Below are positions 55,300-64,000 of a stretch of DNA of 64,000 nucleotides, one piece after another (the stretch's first letter is position 1; the number at the start of each line of letters is the position of its first letter). Under the pieces are notes generated by a model, which was not told the origin of the DNA, ran no database searches, and saw nothing but the letters and a program-made list of their open reading frames with translations. The stretch comes from Streptomyces sp. R33 (GTDB taxonomy: Bacteria > Actinomycetota > Actinomycetes > Streptomycetales > Streptomycetaceae): NCBI RefSeq assembly GCF_041200175.1, contig NZ_CP165727.1, positions 1,550,001 through 1,614,000 of the forward strand. The letters are read 5' to 3'. The translations under genes and the position numbers were made by a program.

Positions 55300-58050
55300 T
55301 CAGCGGTGGGACGGGAACTCCACCACCTGCTGGTACGTGGGCCGGTTCTGCCAGTTGATCTGCGGGTGGCTCAGCCCGCCCACCGGACGCTGCACGATCG
55401 CGTCCGCGCACCACTGGTTGCCGGCCGCGCAGGTCCCGTCGGCCGGGTAGACGGCCGCCGGGGTGGCGGCGGCCGCCTGCCCCAGCGTGGCCGCCACGGT
55501 GTCACGGCACGCGGACAGCGAACCGCCGCCGCAGTACGTCCGGGCCAGCGGACCTGCGACCGGGCGCCCGAGCACCGTGCGCAGGTCCTTGTCCGCGTAG
55601 CTCCACCAGCCGTACTGGAACGCCGACCCGGCATGTGAACCGGTGGGCCCGTGCCCCGCGTTGGGCGCCTCGTCGACGGTGAGGGAGGCGCGCAGGGCGT
55701 CGTACAGCGGCGCCCCGAGCCCCGGTCTGAACTCGGCCTCGATCAGCAACGGCCACCAGGCGTCCATGATCCGGATGGCGTCCGCGTGCGCGTACGTCTT
55801 CGAGCCCTGCGCGGTCTCCTTGCGCTCGGTCCCCGCCGCCTGCCAGGCGGCGAGCTTGTCGACCGCGGCCGCCACCACCGGATCGGTGACCGGCGCACTG
55901 CGCAGTACGGCGAGCAGCTCGGGCAGCAGGTTCTCGGCCCGCAGGTCGGTGACGGCCGCGTCCGCCATGGCCTGGGTGAGCTTGGCGCGCGTGACCCCAC
56001 CCGCGGCGACGAGTGGTTCGACCCGCTGGTCGAGGAGGTCACCGCGGTGCACGGAGCCCATCCCGAAGCCGGCCGCACTGTAACCCTCGGCCTGCTTGTT
56101 GTTCCAACTGATGTAGTAGTCCTGCCCGATGGACTGCGGGTGTTCGGCGGGCGGCGTGTAGGCGGCGGTGTTGGCCGCCGGGTCGAAGCCCAGCCACTCG
56201 TACTGCTGCCGGCCGTGCACGGGCAGCGCGGCGTCGACCCCGGCCGGGCGGACCGGGTTCAGCCCGCTGTTGTAGTACGCCGCTTCGCGCGAGTCCGCGT
56301 AGAACCAGTTGAAGGCGTAGCCGATGTGCTGGGCCGCCTGCTGGAACGTACGGGCGTCCTTGACGTACGAGGGGTCGTTCAGCATCTGGAAGCCGATGAT
56401 CGAGTCGGCCTCGTGGCGGTACGTGGAGCGCAGCGCGGTGTAGGCCACGGGCCTGCCCGCGACGGTGGCGCGGTGGGTGACGATGCCGTAGTTCGTCCGC
56501 CAGACCCGCATCCGGTACGAGCCGTTCGGCGTCGGGTCGGCCACCGAGGACTTCCAGGCGTTGGTGCGCTCCAGCTTCTCCATCGGGGTGCAGGTGCCGC
56601 GGTAGAGGTACGAGGCGCTGGCCGTGGTCGGGGCGCCGCCCCCGGGCTCGCACAGCTCGACGGCGAAGGTGTCCGTGATGTCCTGCCCGGCGGAGGTGGC
56701 GCTCCAGGCGTAGTCCTGGCCGCGGCCGAGCTGGACGTACATGCTCACGCCGGCGAAGGAGGCGCCGCGGGCGCTGATGCCGGGGCCCTGGAGCTCCTGG
56801 AGCATGAGGAGTTGGGGAGCGAGGTAGCCGGTCTGCGGCCCGAAGACGGCGACGGGATGGCCGCTCGCGGTCTTCGCCCCCGAGACGAGCAGGGCGTTGG
56901 ACATGCTCTGCTTGACCGGCTTCGGCGGATCGGCGGCGGCTGCGGTGGCCGCGGCGCCCGTACGGTCGAAGACCAGCTGCTCGGCGGTGACCGAGCCGGG
57001 GTCCGGGAGCGCGGCGCCCTGGGGGTTCGCGGGCTTCTGCGCGTACGGGAAGCTCGTGCCGTCGTGGACGGTCAGCACGGCCTCGGGGTCGTTGCGCTCG
57101 CGGAAGGACTCCCAGACCCGGGTGCCCTCCTCGAGGCCGTACTTCTGCTGGGCGGAGAGCAGGGAGAGCGCGGCTTGCACCTCGCCTCCGCCTCCGCCGC
57201 CGAACAGACCGCCCACGACGGAGGCGAGGGCGATCAGGTCGGTGATCTTGAAGGGCTGTATCTCGCCGGCGTTGGTGATCGAGTCGATGTGGCCGGTGAG
57301 CACGTACTCCCCGGGGAAGTAGCGGCCGTCCTTCGACTGCACGCGGTAGGCGTTGATCCCGTCGACGTACGCCTGCGCGTCCTCCATCGCGAGGCGGCCG
57401 CGTTCGCCCTCGGTGGTGCGGATCCGGTCCACCTGCGCCTGGAGATCGGCCTCGGTGTACGGGGCCTGCGGCCAGAACTGCTGCTCCAGGCCCTGGTTGG
57501 CGAGGGCGCCGCCGGCGAACGGGGTCAGGTCGCCGCGGCCGACGTGGCGGAAGAGGTCCATCTGCCAGAGCCGGTCCTGGGCGGCGGCGAAGCCCGCTCC
57601 GAAGGAAGTGCCGTAGCGCGTGGTGCCCTTGATGTGGGGGACGCCGGTCTTCTTGTCGCGGGTGATGGTGACGTCGGAGCGCGGGCTGGAGGTCGACTCG
57701 ACCTGGTCGGCGGGGACGCCGAAGGAGGCGTCGTTGAAGAAGTCGTTGACCTTGGCATCGGTGAGGCCGGGGTATCCGGCCACCAGTGCGTCGTAGCGGG
57801 CCAGTTGGTCGGAGGCGTGGGCGGGCATGGTGCCGAACACCTTGTGCAGGAGGATCTGGGCGAGGGTCGCGTTGCCGTTCTGGCCGGGCGGCAGGATGTC
57901 CGCGCACTGGCCGCCGCAGTGGTCGGCGATGGGAAGCGGCACGGGGTCGGCGGCAGCCGCCGCGGGGGCGAGCGGGGAGAGCAGAGCGGCACCGAGGGCG
58001 ATCACCCCGGCGGCGACGGCAGTTCTCAGGCGAGCGGTGGGACGTCGCAT
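55300..58050 (-). CDS. secreted penicillin acylase-family Ntn hydrolase
   Basis: A 916-residue precursor. Signal peptide with AAAAA-type cleavage near residue 35 (LLSPLAPAAAAADPVPLPIA). The small subunit contains IKGTTRYGTSFGAGFAAAQDRLW; the new N-terminal nucleophile is the Ser of SNALLVSGAKTASGHPV (about 390), at the usual alpha/beta cleavage point, with FGPQTGYLAPQLLMLQELQG and the catalytic Asn region after it. The family includes penicillin G, cephalosporin and quorum-signal (AHL) acylases; which amide is cut is unknown. Convergent with the secreted-protein operon 87 bases away. Confidence 0.92.
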   Translation of the reverse strand: MRRPTARLRTAVAAGVIALGAALLSPLAPAAAAADPVPLPIADHCGGQCADILPPGQNGNATLAQILLHKVFGTMPAHASDQLARYDALVAGYPGLTDAKVNDFFNDASFGVPADQVESTSSPRSDVTITRDKKTGVPHIKGTTRYGTSFGAGFAAAQDRLWQMDLFRHVGRGDLTPFAGGALANQGLEQQFWPQAPYTEADLQAQVDRIRTTEGERGRLAMEDAQAYVDGINAYRVQSKDGRYFPGEYVLTGHIDSITNAGEIQPFKITDLIALASVVGGLFGGGGGGEVQAALSLLSAQQKYGLEEGTRVWESFRERNDPEAVLTVHDGTSFPYAQKPANPQGAALPDPGSVTAEQLVFDRTGAAATAAAADPPKPVKQSMSNALLVSGAKTASGHPVAVFGPQTGYLAPQLLMLQELQGPGISARGASFAGVSMYVQLGRGQDYAWSATSAGQDITDTFAVELCEPGGGAPTTASASYLYRGTCTPMEKLERTNAWKSSVADPTPNGSYRMRVWRTNYGIVTHRATVAGRPVAYTALRSTYRHEADSIIGFQMLNDPSYVKDARTFQQAAQHIGYAFNWFYADSREAAYYNSGLNPVRPAGVDAALPVHGRQQYEWLGFDPAANTAAYTPPAEHPQSIGQDYYISWNNKQAEGYSAAGFGMGSVHRGDLLDQRVEPLVAAGGVTRAKLTQAMADAAVTDLRAENLLPELLAVLRSAPVTDPVVAAAVDKLAAWQAAGTERKETAQGSKTYAHADAIRIMDAWWPLLIEAEFRPGLGAPLYDALRASLTVDEAPNAGHGPTGSHAGSAFQYGWWSYADKDLRTVLGRPVAGPLARTYCGGGSLSACRDTVAATLGQAAAATPAAVYPADGTCAAGNQWCADAIVQRPVGGLSHPQINWQNRPTYQQVVEFPSHR

Positions 58051-58211
58051 ACGTGCTCCTCCGTGGGGGGCAGGAACGTCACGGGGGAGGGTACTGGCGG
58101 GACTACCGCTCAGTAAGATGAATGACCGTCACTTTTCAATTGACGCCCGGCGTCGGCGTCGAGTGGATAAATCCGTTGCCGGAATTGCGCGGTGTCGGAC
58201 ACGCTCCTGCC

Positions 58212-58523
58212 ATGTCTCAGACCGCGATGTCCCCACGCACGCTCGCCGACCTGTTCTCCGGTGGCCGGCTCACCGCCATCCCGCGCAAGACCGCCCGCCG
58301 CGAGCAGTTGCTCGCCCACCTCGCCGAAACCCTCTTCGCAGAGGGCCGGGCGTACACCGAGCCCGAGGTGAACGACGCACTGCGCACCGTGCACGAGGAC
58401 TGCTCGGCGCTGCGTCGGTACCTGATCACCTCGGGCCTGCTGACCCGCACCCGGGACGGCAGCAGCTACCGCCGGGCCGACATCGTGGACCCGCCTATCC
58501 CCGGTACGTCTCCAGCAGCCTGA
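58212..58523 (+). CDS. DUF2087-domain protein
   Basis: 103 residues from ATG 58212. It contains RLTAIPRKTARREQLLAHLA and DALRTVHEDCSALRRYLITSG, the DUF2087 winged-helix-like pattern, which is also found as the C-terminal domain of some ArsR-type regulators. Its 3' end overlaps the convergent flavin reductase gene by 29 bases. A DNA-binding or regulatory role is likely but unproved. Confidence 0.8.
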   Translation: MSQTAMSPRTLADLFSGGRLTAIPRKTARREQLLAHLAETLFAEGRAYTEPEVNDALRTVHEDCSALRRYLITSGLLTRTRDGSSYRRADIVDPPIPGTSPAA

Positions 58524-59928
58524 GCCAGATCTCGCTGATCGTCGGGAACGACGGGACCGCGTGCCACAGCCGGTCGATCGGGACCTCCCCCGCGACCGCG
58601 ACGGTGGCCGCGTGCACGAGCTCTGCGGCGCCCGGGCCGACGAAGGTGACCCCGAGGAGTACCTCCCGGTCCAGGTCGACGACCATCCGGGCCCTGCCGC
58701 GGTACCCGTCGGCGTACAGGCCCGCGCCCGAGACCTTGCCCAGGTCGTAGTCGACGGCACGCACCCGGTGGCCGGCCCGCTCGGCCTCGGCGAGGGTCAG
58801 GCCCACCGCCGCCGCCTCCGGGTCGGTGAACACCGCCTGCGGCAGGGCCTGCGTATCGGCGGTCGCCGCGTGCGCGCCCCAGCGGCCGGTGTCGAGCTCG
58901 GCGCCCGCCGCGCGGGCCGCGATGGCGGCGCCCGCGATCCGGCCCTGGTACTTGCCCTGGTGGGTCAGCAGCGCGCGGTGGTTCACATCGCCGACCGCGT
59001 ACAGCCAGTCGTGGCCTTCGACCCGGCAGCTCTCGTCGACCGGGATCCAGCCCCCGGGCGTCAGCCCGACGGTCTCCAGTCCGATGTCCTCGGTATGCGG
59101 CGAGCGCCCGGTCGCCATCAGCAGCTCGTCGCCCTCCAGGATCTCGCCGCCCTCCAGTACGACCTGGACGGGCCCGGTCGAACCGTCCCGTACGACCGCC
59201 TCGACGGAGACGTCCGTACGGACCACCGCACCGGCCTCCCGCAGCGCCTCGGCCACCAGTTCTCCGGCGAACGGCTCCATCCGCGGCAGCAGCCCGGAGC
59301 CGCGGACGAGGAGCGTGACCTGCGAGCCGAGGGCCTGCCAGGCCGTGGCCATCTCGGCGGCCACCACCGAGCCGCCCACGATCAGCAGCCGGCCCGGCAC
59401 CTGCCGGGCGGAGGTGGCCTCGCGGCTGGTCCACGGCCGCGCCCCGGCGAGCCCGGGCACGTCCGGGACCATGGCCCGGGTGCCGGTGGCGACCACCACC
59501 GCGTGCCGGGCGGCGAGCACGTGGTGCTCCCCCTCGGGACTGGTGACGGCGACCTTGCGCACGCCGTACAGGCGGCCGTGGCCCCGGTAGAGGTGGGCGC
59601 CGATCGAGTCGACCCAGTCGACCTGGCCGTCGTCCTTCCAGCTGCCGGTCCAGTAGTCGCGGTGCGCGAACACGGCCGACGCATCGAGCGGCCCCCCGAC
59701 CGAACCCGCGAGGCCGGGCACCCGGCGGGCGTCGGCCCTGGCCAGCGCCGGGCGCAGCAGCGCCTTGCTCGGGACGCAGGCCCAGTACGAGCACTCGCCG
59801 CCGACGAGCTCGGCCTCCACCAGGGCCGTGGTCAGCCCGGCGGCGCGGGTCCGGTCCACGACGTTCTCGCCGGCCGGTCCCGCGCCGAGCACCACGACGT
59901 CGTACTCCACCGCTTCCGACACAGTCAC
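58495..59928 (-). CDS. pyridine nucleotide-disulfide oxidoreductase
   Basis: A 477-residue flavoprotein. FAD-binding YDVVVLGAGPAGENVVDRTR, redox-site region GGECSYWACVPSK with the two Cys separated by four residues as in lipoamide/mercuric reductases, NAD-binding LLIVGGSVVAAEMATAW, FAD motif WLYAVGDVNHRALLTHQGKY, and the dimerisation end QAVFTDPEAAAVGLT. The residues around the redox Cys (CSYWAC) differ from the common CLNVGC. The C-terminal His-Glu base of the group is not obvious (SFPTISEIWLRLL has HxxxxE replaced by SFPTISE). Substrate unknown. Confidence 0.9.
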   Translation of the reverse strand: MTVSEAVEYDVVVLGAGPAGENVVDRTRAAGLTTALVEAELVGGECSYWACVPSKALLRPALARADARRVPGLAGSVGGPLDASAVFAHRDYWTGSWKDDGQVDWVDSIGAHLYRGHGRLYGVRKVAVTSPEGEHHVLAARHAVVVATGTRAMVPDVPGLAGARPWTSREATSARQVPGRLLIVGGSVVAAEMATAWQALGSQVTLLVRGSGLLPRMEPFAGELVAEALREAGAVVRTDVSVEAVVRDGSTGPVQVVLEGGEILEGDELLMATGRSPHTEDIGLETVGLTPGGWIPVDESCRVEGHDWLYAVGDVNHRALLTHQGKYQGRIAGAAIAARAAGAELDTGRWGAHAATADTQALPQAVFTDPEAAAVGLTLAEAERAGHRVRAVDYDLGKVSGAGLYADGYRGRARMVVDLDREVLLGVTFVGPGAAELVHAATVAVAGEVPIDRLWHAVPSFPTISEIWLRLLETYRG

Positions 59929-60014
59929 CGTCCGTGGTTCCAGGGGCTCATGTCCCTGTCACCTTACGTGGGGACCGCGTGTGGCGCGGGAGACGCGCGG
60001 CAGCGGGTCGGAGC

Positions 60015-60419
60015 TCAGGCTTCCGCGGTACCGGCGGAGTCTGCCTGGCCCTGGCCGCCCTGCTGCGACGCGGCGATCTTCGCGCGCACCTCGTCCATGT
60101 CCAGCTGCCGCGCCTGCCCGATGAGGTCCGTCAGTGCGGCCTCGGGCAGCGCGCCGGGCTGCGCGAAGACGGCGACCTGGTCCCGGACGATCATCAGCGT
60201 CGGGATCGAGGTGATCTGGAAGGCGGCGGCCAGCTCCTGCTGCGCCTCCGTGTCCACCTTGGCGAAGACCAGGTCGGGGTTGGCCTCGGCGGCCTTCTCG
60301 TAGACCGGGGCGAACTGCAGGCACGGCCGGCACCAGCCCGCCCAGAAGTCGATCAGCACGAACGGGTTCTCGCTGACCGTCTGGTCGAAGTTGTCCTTGG
60401 TGAGCTCGACAGTAGCCAC
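60015..60419 (-). CDS. trxA: thioredoxin
   Basis: 134 residues from GTG 60419, preceded by AGGAGG. FVLIDFWAGWCRPCLQFAPV carries the redox site WCRPC in place of the common WCGPC; TSIPTLMIVRDQ has the cis-Pro. The last 25 residues (after the normal end) are Gln/Gly-rich. WCRPC thioredoxins are known in actinobacteria. It follows the aldehyde dehydrogenase gene on the same strand, separated by a GC-rich repeat. Confidence 0.93.
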   Translation of the reverse strand: MATVELTKDNFDQTVSENPFVLIDFWAGWCRPCLQFAPVYEKAAEANPDLVFAKVDTEAQQELAAAFQITSIPTLMIVRDQVAVFAQPGALPEAALTDLIGQARQLDMDEVRAKIAASQQGGQGQADSAGTAEA

Positions 60420-60489
60420 GGCTTCCAGACCTCCTGAGTGGTTCGTATGCAGCTTGAACGATCGGCCGGCCCCGCGCATTCCGCCCGCG

Positions 60490-60530
60490 GGGCCCGGGCC
60501 GCCGGGGCCCGGGCCCGCCGGGGCCCGGAC
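60490..60530. repeat. GC-rich near-repeat, possible terminator
   Basis: The units ggggcccgggcc, ggggcccgggccc and ggggcccggacc occur in succession with gcc/gcc spacers and can fold on themselves in several ways. They lie between the aldehyde dehydrogenase stop and the thioredoxin ribosome site, so may end or attenuate transcription. Confidence 0.45.
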
Positions 60531-60535
60531 CGCCC

Positions 60536-61975
60536 TCAGAAGGGGTGCCGCGCCGGGGTCGAGCGGACCGTGGTCCAGCGCAGCTCCGTGAAGGCGTCCA
60601 GGTTCGCCTCGCCGCCGAACCGGGCTCCGGTGCCGGAGGCGCCGACACCGCCGAAGGGGGCCACCGCCTCGTCGTTCACCGTCTGGTCGTTGACGTGCGC
60701 GATCCCGGTCGGGATCCGCCCCGCCAGCTCGAGCCCGCGCGCCGCGTCCCGGGTCACGATCCCGAGGGAGAGTCCGTACGGGCCGGCCGACGCCAGGGCG
60801 ACCGCCTCCTCCTCCGTCGCGAAGGACCGTACGGGCGCCACCGGGCCGAAGACCTCCTCCGCATAGGCGGGGGTGTCATCGCCGACGCCCGCCAGCACCG
60901 TCGGCCGGTAGAACAGCCCCTCGTGGGTGCCCCCGGCGACGAGCTTCGCGCCCTGCTCCGTACTGGCCTCGACCAGGCCGCGGACCCGCTCCAGCTGGCC
61001 GCGGTCGATCAGCGGGCCCAGGTGGACCCGGTCGCGGTACGGGTCCCCCACCACCAGTGCCTCGACCCGCGCGGCGAGCCGCTCGACGTACTCGTCGTAC
61101 AGCGAGGCGTGGACGAGGTGCCGGCCCGCCGTCATGCAGATCTGGCCCTGGTGGAAGAACGAGCCCCACGAAGCCTGCGCGACCGCGGCCCCGACATCGG
61201 CGTCCCGGAGGACGACGAGGGCTGAGTTCCCGCCCAACTCCAGGTGCGCTCGCTTGAGATGACGGCCCGCCAGCTCGCCGACGACCCGCCCGGCGGCGGT
61301 GGACCCGGTGAACGACACCACCCGGACCAGCGGATCGGCGACCACCGCGGCCCCGGTCTCGGCGCCCCCGGGCAGCACGTGCAGCAGCCCGGCCGGCAGC
61401 CCTGCCGCGGCGAAGACGGCGGCGAGCGCGAGGCCGCCGCATACGGCGGTCCGCCGGTCCGGCTTGAGCAGCACCGCGTTGCCGAGGGCGAGCGCCGGGG
61501 CGACCGAGCGGATCGCCAGGATCAGCGGGGCGTTGAACGGGGCCACCACGCCCACCACCCCGGCCGGGACCCGGCGGGTGAAGGACAGCCGCGGTGCCTC
61601 GCTCGGCAGCACCTGCCCGGCGGGACGGGAAGCCAGCGCTGCGGCCTCGTAGCACTCCTGGGCGGCGACGTGCAGCTCGAAGTCGGCCTTGCCGGGTATG
61701 GAGCCCGACTCCCGCACCAGCCAGTCCCGCAGCTCCTCGGCGTGGGCGGCGAACAGGTCGCCGGCCCGGCGCAGGACGGCGGCCCGCTCCGGGTGGGAGG
61801 CCCGCGCCCAGTCCTCCTGGGCGGCCCGGGCCCGTACGGCGGCCTCCGAGACATCGGCGGGGGCGGCCAGCCGGACGGTGGCGAGGGTCAGGCCGGTGGC
61901 GGGTTCGACGACCGGGGCGGCGCCCCCGGTCAGGGGCAGTCCGTCCTGCCAGAGCGTCGGTTCGAGGAGCGGCAT
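60536..61975 (-). CDS. aldehyde dehydrogenase (benzaldehyde/vanillin dehydrogenase type)
   Basis: 479 residues from ATG 61975. NAD-binding and catalytic landmarks: APFNAPLILAIRSVAPALAL, LLKPDRRTAV, VSFTGSTAAGR, catalytic Glu in HLELGGNSALVVL, catalytic Cys in FFHQGQICMTAGRHLV, and EEVFGPVAPV. The Cys context is that of aromatic-aldehyde dehydrogenases. It follows the thiolase by 163 bases on the same strand; both could serve aromatic-compound breakdown. Confidence 0.93.
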   Translation of the reverse strand: MPLLEPTLWQDGLPLTGGAAPVVEPATGLTLATVRLAAPADVSEAAVRARAAQEDWARASHPERAAVLRRAGDLFAAHAEELRDWLVRESGSIPGKADFELHVAAQECYEAAALASRPAGQVLPSEAPRLSFTRRVPAGVVGVVAPFNAPLILAIRSVAPALALGNAVLLKPDRRTAVCGGLALAAVFAAAGLPAGLLHVLPGGAETGAAVVADPLVRVVSFTGSTAAGRVVGELAGRHLKRAHLELGGNSALVVLRDADVGAAVAQASWGSFFHQGQICMTAGRHLVHASLYDEYVERLAARVEALVVGDPYRDRVHLGPLIDRGQLERVRGLVEASTEQGAKLVAGGTHEGLFYRPTVLAGVGDDTPAYAEEVFGPVAPVRSFATEEEAVALASAGPYGLSLGIVTRDAARGLELAGRIPTGIAHVNDQTVNDEAVAPFGGVGASGTGARFGGEANLDAFTELRWTTVRSTPARHPF

Positions 61976-62138
61976 GGCGCGGGGCCTCCGGTGGGGATGG
62001 GCGGGGCGGGGGGCGGCAGCACGCGCCATCGTGCCAGACCGGAGGCACCACATCTGTTCAGTTATTGGGCAGTTGACGGACCGTCGTGACCGGAAACGAT
62101 CGAACAGCCAGGCGCCGTGAGCGAGTTCAGGCGGGCGT

Positions 62139-63356
62139 TCAGCGCTCCAGGACGAGCGCGATGCCCTGCCCGACCCCGATGCACAGCGTCGCCATGCCGG
62201 TGCCCGAGCCGGCTGCGGCCAGCTGGTGCGCCACCGAGCCGGCCAGCCGCGCCCCGGACGCACCGAGCGGGTGGCCGATCGCAATGGCACCACCGCGCGG
62301 ATTGACCACGGCCGGGTCCAGCTCCGGCCAGGCCGCGAGGCAGCCCAACGCCTGTGCGGCGAAAGCCTCGTTGAGCTCGAGGGCGGTGAGATCGGCCAGG
62401 CTGCGGCCCGCCTTGGCGAGCGCCCGCTGCACGGCGTCGACCGGGCCCAGGCCGAACAGCTGCGGCTCGATGCCGGTGACCGCGGAGGCACTGATCCGGG
62501 CGAGCGGCTCCCGGCCGGTGGCCGCCAGCCCCTCCTCGTCCGTCAGCAGCAGCGCCGCCGCGCCGTCGTTGAGCGGGGAGGCGTTGGCCGCCGTGACCGT
62601 ACCCGTGCCGTCCGTCCGGAAGGCGGGCCTCAGGCGGGCCAGCGCCTCGGGGGTGGAGCCCTCGCGGATGCATTCGTCGCGTACGAGGTCCACACCGGGG
62701 TACGGGACGACCTCGTCGTCGTACAGCCCGGCGGTCCAGGCGGCCGCGGCCTTGCGGTGGCTCTCCAGGGCGAACAGGTCCTGGGCCTCGCGGGTGATGC
62801 CGTGCTTCTCGGCGATGAGTTCGGCGCCCTCGCCGAGCGAGCCCGTCCACTCCGCGGGCATGCGGGGGTTGGTCATCCGCCAGCCGAGGGTGGTGGACCA
62901 CATCTGCTGGTGGCCGGCCGGGAAGGCCCGTTCCGGCTTCTGCACCACCCAGGGGGCGCGGCTCATCGACTCCACGCCGCCCGCGATGGCGACGGAGGCG
63001 TCGCCCAGCGCGATCGCCCGGGCAGCCTGGATCACCGCTTCGAGACCCGAACCGCAGAGCCGGTTGACGGTGACCCCGGGGACGGACACCGGGAGCCCGG
63101 CGAGCAGGACGGCCATCCGGGCCACGTCCCGGTTGTCCTCGCCCGCACCGTTGGCGTCGCCGAAGACGACGTCGTCGATCTGCGCGGGGTCGAGGTCGGG
63201 CGTACGGTCCACCAGCGCCCGCACGACGTGCGCGGCGAGGTCGTCCGGGCGGACCCCGGCGTAGGCGCCGCCGAACTTGCCGATCGGGGTGCGGACGGCG
63301 TCGACGACGTACACGTCGCGGACGCTGCGTCCGTCGCGGGCGGTGCGGATGCTCAT
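62139..63356 (-). CDS. acetyl-CoA acetyltransferase/thiolase (beta-ketoadipyl-CoA thiolase-like)
   Basis: 405 residues from ATG 63356. The acylated Cys is in VTVNRLCGSGLEAVIQAARA, the GHP motif in GGAIAIGHPLGASGAR and the second Cys in LCIGVGQG. NEAFAAQAL supplies further active-site residues. The length and RDVYVVDAVRTPIGKFGGAY start resemble PcaF-type thiolases. The frame extends to 63473, but the ATG is placed at the normal start. Confidence 0.92.
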   Translation of the reverse strand: MSIRTARDGRSVRDVYVVDAVRTPIGKFGGAYAGVRPDDLAAHVVRALVDRTPDLDPAQIDDVVFGDANGAGEDNRDVARMAVLLAGLPVSVPGVTVNRLCGSGLEAVIQAARAIALGDASVAIAGGVESMSRAPWVVQKPERAFPAGHQQMWSTTLGWRMTNPRMPAEWTGSLGEGAELIAEKHGITREAQDLFALESHRKAAAAWTAGLYDDEVVPYPGVDLVRDECIREGSTPEALARLRPAFRTDGTGTVTAANASPLNDGAAALLLTDEEGLAATGREPLARISASAVTGIEPQLFGLGPVDAVQRALAKAGRSLADLTALELNEAFAAQALGCLAAWPELDPAVVNPRGGAIAIGHPLGASGARLAGSVAHQLAAAGSGTGMATLCIGVGQGIALVLER

Positions 63357-63559
63357 CGGGGCTCTCCTGGGCGGATCCGTACGGGCGGCGCCGGGGCGGT
63401 GCCGGGGTCGGCACCCGGTACGGCGCCGGGCGCGCCCGGTGGGGCGCGCCCGCAGTCTCCGTCCGCAGGTCACCGCCTGTCAACGGCCCTCCGCCGGCCA
63501 TGGGCGGACGGCCTCGGCGAGGCGGGGCGGACGGTCACGGGGCTGCGGTCACGGGCGTG

Positions 63560-63642
63560 CCGCCGTGGGCCCGCCGCCGTGGGCCCGCCGTGACGAGCCG
63601 GCCGTCACCGCCCGCTGTCACCGGCCTGCCGCCGCGGGCCCG
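63560..63642. repeat. 14-bp repeat CCGCCGTGGGCCCG
   Basis: Two perfect tandem copies at 63560-63573 and 63574-63587, and a third with one change at 63629-63642. They lie in the 289-base spacer between the LacI-type gene and the thiolase, which has no other feature. Confidence 0.7.
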
Positions 63643-63645
63643 CCG

Positions 63646-64000
63646 TCAGGTCGACTCCCGGTGGACGGCCACGGCGGCGATCAGGTCGTGCCGCTGCGTG
63701 ATCTCGGACGGCTCGCGCACCGCCTGGTCCACCAGCGCGGCCAGGTGGTCCCCGGTCGGCAGCTCGATCTGCACGGTGCTCAGCCGGGGCCGCAGCAGCC
63801 GGCCGATGAGCAGGTCGTCCGCGCCCATGACCGCGACGTCCTCGGGGACCCGCAGGCCCTCGTCGAGCAGGGCGCGCATCAGCAGCATCGCGTACTCGTC
63901 GTTGTACGCGAACACCGCGTCCAGGCCGAGGGAGCGCCAGCGGGAGGCCAGGGCGGCGGCCGACTCCTCCGAGTAGGCCATCGGGAGGGGCTCGATCGCG
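63646..64000 (-). CDS. LacI-family transcriptional regulator, C-terminal part (runs off the window)
   Basis: The 118-residue visible part matches the effector domain end of LacI/GalR regulators: GLDAVFAYNDEYAMLLMRAL, VPEDVAVMGADDLLIGRLLR and RLSTVQIELPTGDHLAALVD. The N-terminal DNA-binding domain lies beyond 64000. It is transcribed toward the thiolase on the same strand. Confidence 0.9.
   Translation of the reverse strand, partial: AIEPLPMAYSEESAAALASRWRSLGLDAVFAYNDEYAMLLMRALLDEGLRVPEDVAVMGADDLLIGRLLRPRLSTVQIELPTGDHLAALVDQAVREPSEITQRHDLIAAVAVHREST

Noticed and set aside
55651..58116. 821-residue plus-strand reading frame
   Set aside because: It is the antisense of the penicillin acylase gene; composition is Gly/Arg/Val-rich with no motif, as expected opposite a GC-rich gene.
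58561..60303. 580-residue plus-strand reading frame
   Set aside because: Antisense to the flavin reductase and thioredoxin genes, both of which have clear active-site motifs.

Overview
The window is about 64 kb of very GC-rich actinobacterial DNA. Codon use, the frequent GTG starts, two very large LuxR (LAL-type) regulators, a DUF574-type methyltransferase, DUF6230/DUF6114 proteins, a WCRPC thioredoxin and a pirin gene all point to Streptomyces or a close relative. I see no rRNA, tRNA or CRISPR array.

The main structural feature is a genomic island of about 49.5 kb (about 408-49978) inserted by a tyrosine recombinase into the 3' end of a pirin gene. The working pirin gene (49813-50778, minus) reads through the right junction and ends in element-supplied sequence. 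The displaced original 3' end lies 49.5 kb away at 262-442, still encodes nearly the same last 24 residues, and carries a 1-nt insertion. A 21-bp identical core marks both junctions. GTCAGCA repeats near both ends look like integrase arm sites, and the integrase starts 94 bp inside the left core. I found no replication, conjugation or excisionase gene, so this looks like a chromosomal island carrying defence and accessory genes rather than a complete conjugative element.

Island layout. (1) 0.5-6.2 kb: integrase, an OLD-family ATPase/TOPRIM nuclease, a STAND-ATPase remnant, a TrmO-like protein and a TPR regulator. (2) 6.4-10.2 kb: a plus-strand run with an RsbW-like ATPase, a double winged-helix protein, a DUF574 methyltransferase, a GNAT protein and a MazG-like pyrophosphohydrolase. 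(3) 10.2-16.2 kb: a compact divergent six-gene cluster, the best candidate for an undescribed system. A LysR-type regulator and an EEP-nuclease/methyltransferase fusion read left. A dCTP-deaminase-like protein, a HIT protein, a possible ATP-grasp protein with a TTA codon, and a cysteine desulfurase read right. (4) 16.4-32.2 kb: two LAL regulators, a flavin monooxygenase, a nitronate monooxygenase, a cupin, a methyltransferase and many broken genes. (5) 32.2-37.5 kb: MarR-controlled redox and efflux genes. (6) 37.9-41.3 kb: a TetR/YdcZ/MBL/DsbA cassette flanked by copies of a 41-bp repeat. (7) 41.4-46.1 kb: a graveyard of chimeric fragments plus one intact IS3-family element. (8) 46.7-49.3 kb: an ATPase plus HNH nuclease pair of the Septu (PtuAB) type, just inside the right end.

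The right flank (49.98-64 kb) looks like ordinary chromosome: pirin, a TPR protein, an RlmG-like methyltransferase, a MerR regulator, a DUF6230/DUF6114/secreted-protein operon, a large secreted penicillin acylase, a flavin disulfide reductase, thioredoxin, aldehyde dehydrogenase, thiolase and the C-terminus of a LacI-type regulator that runs off the window.
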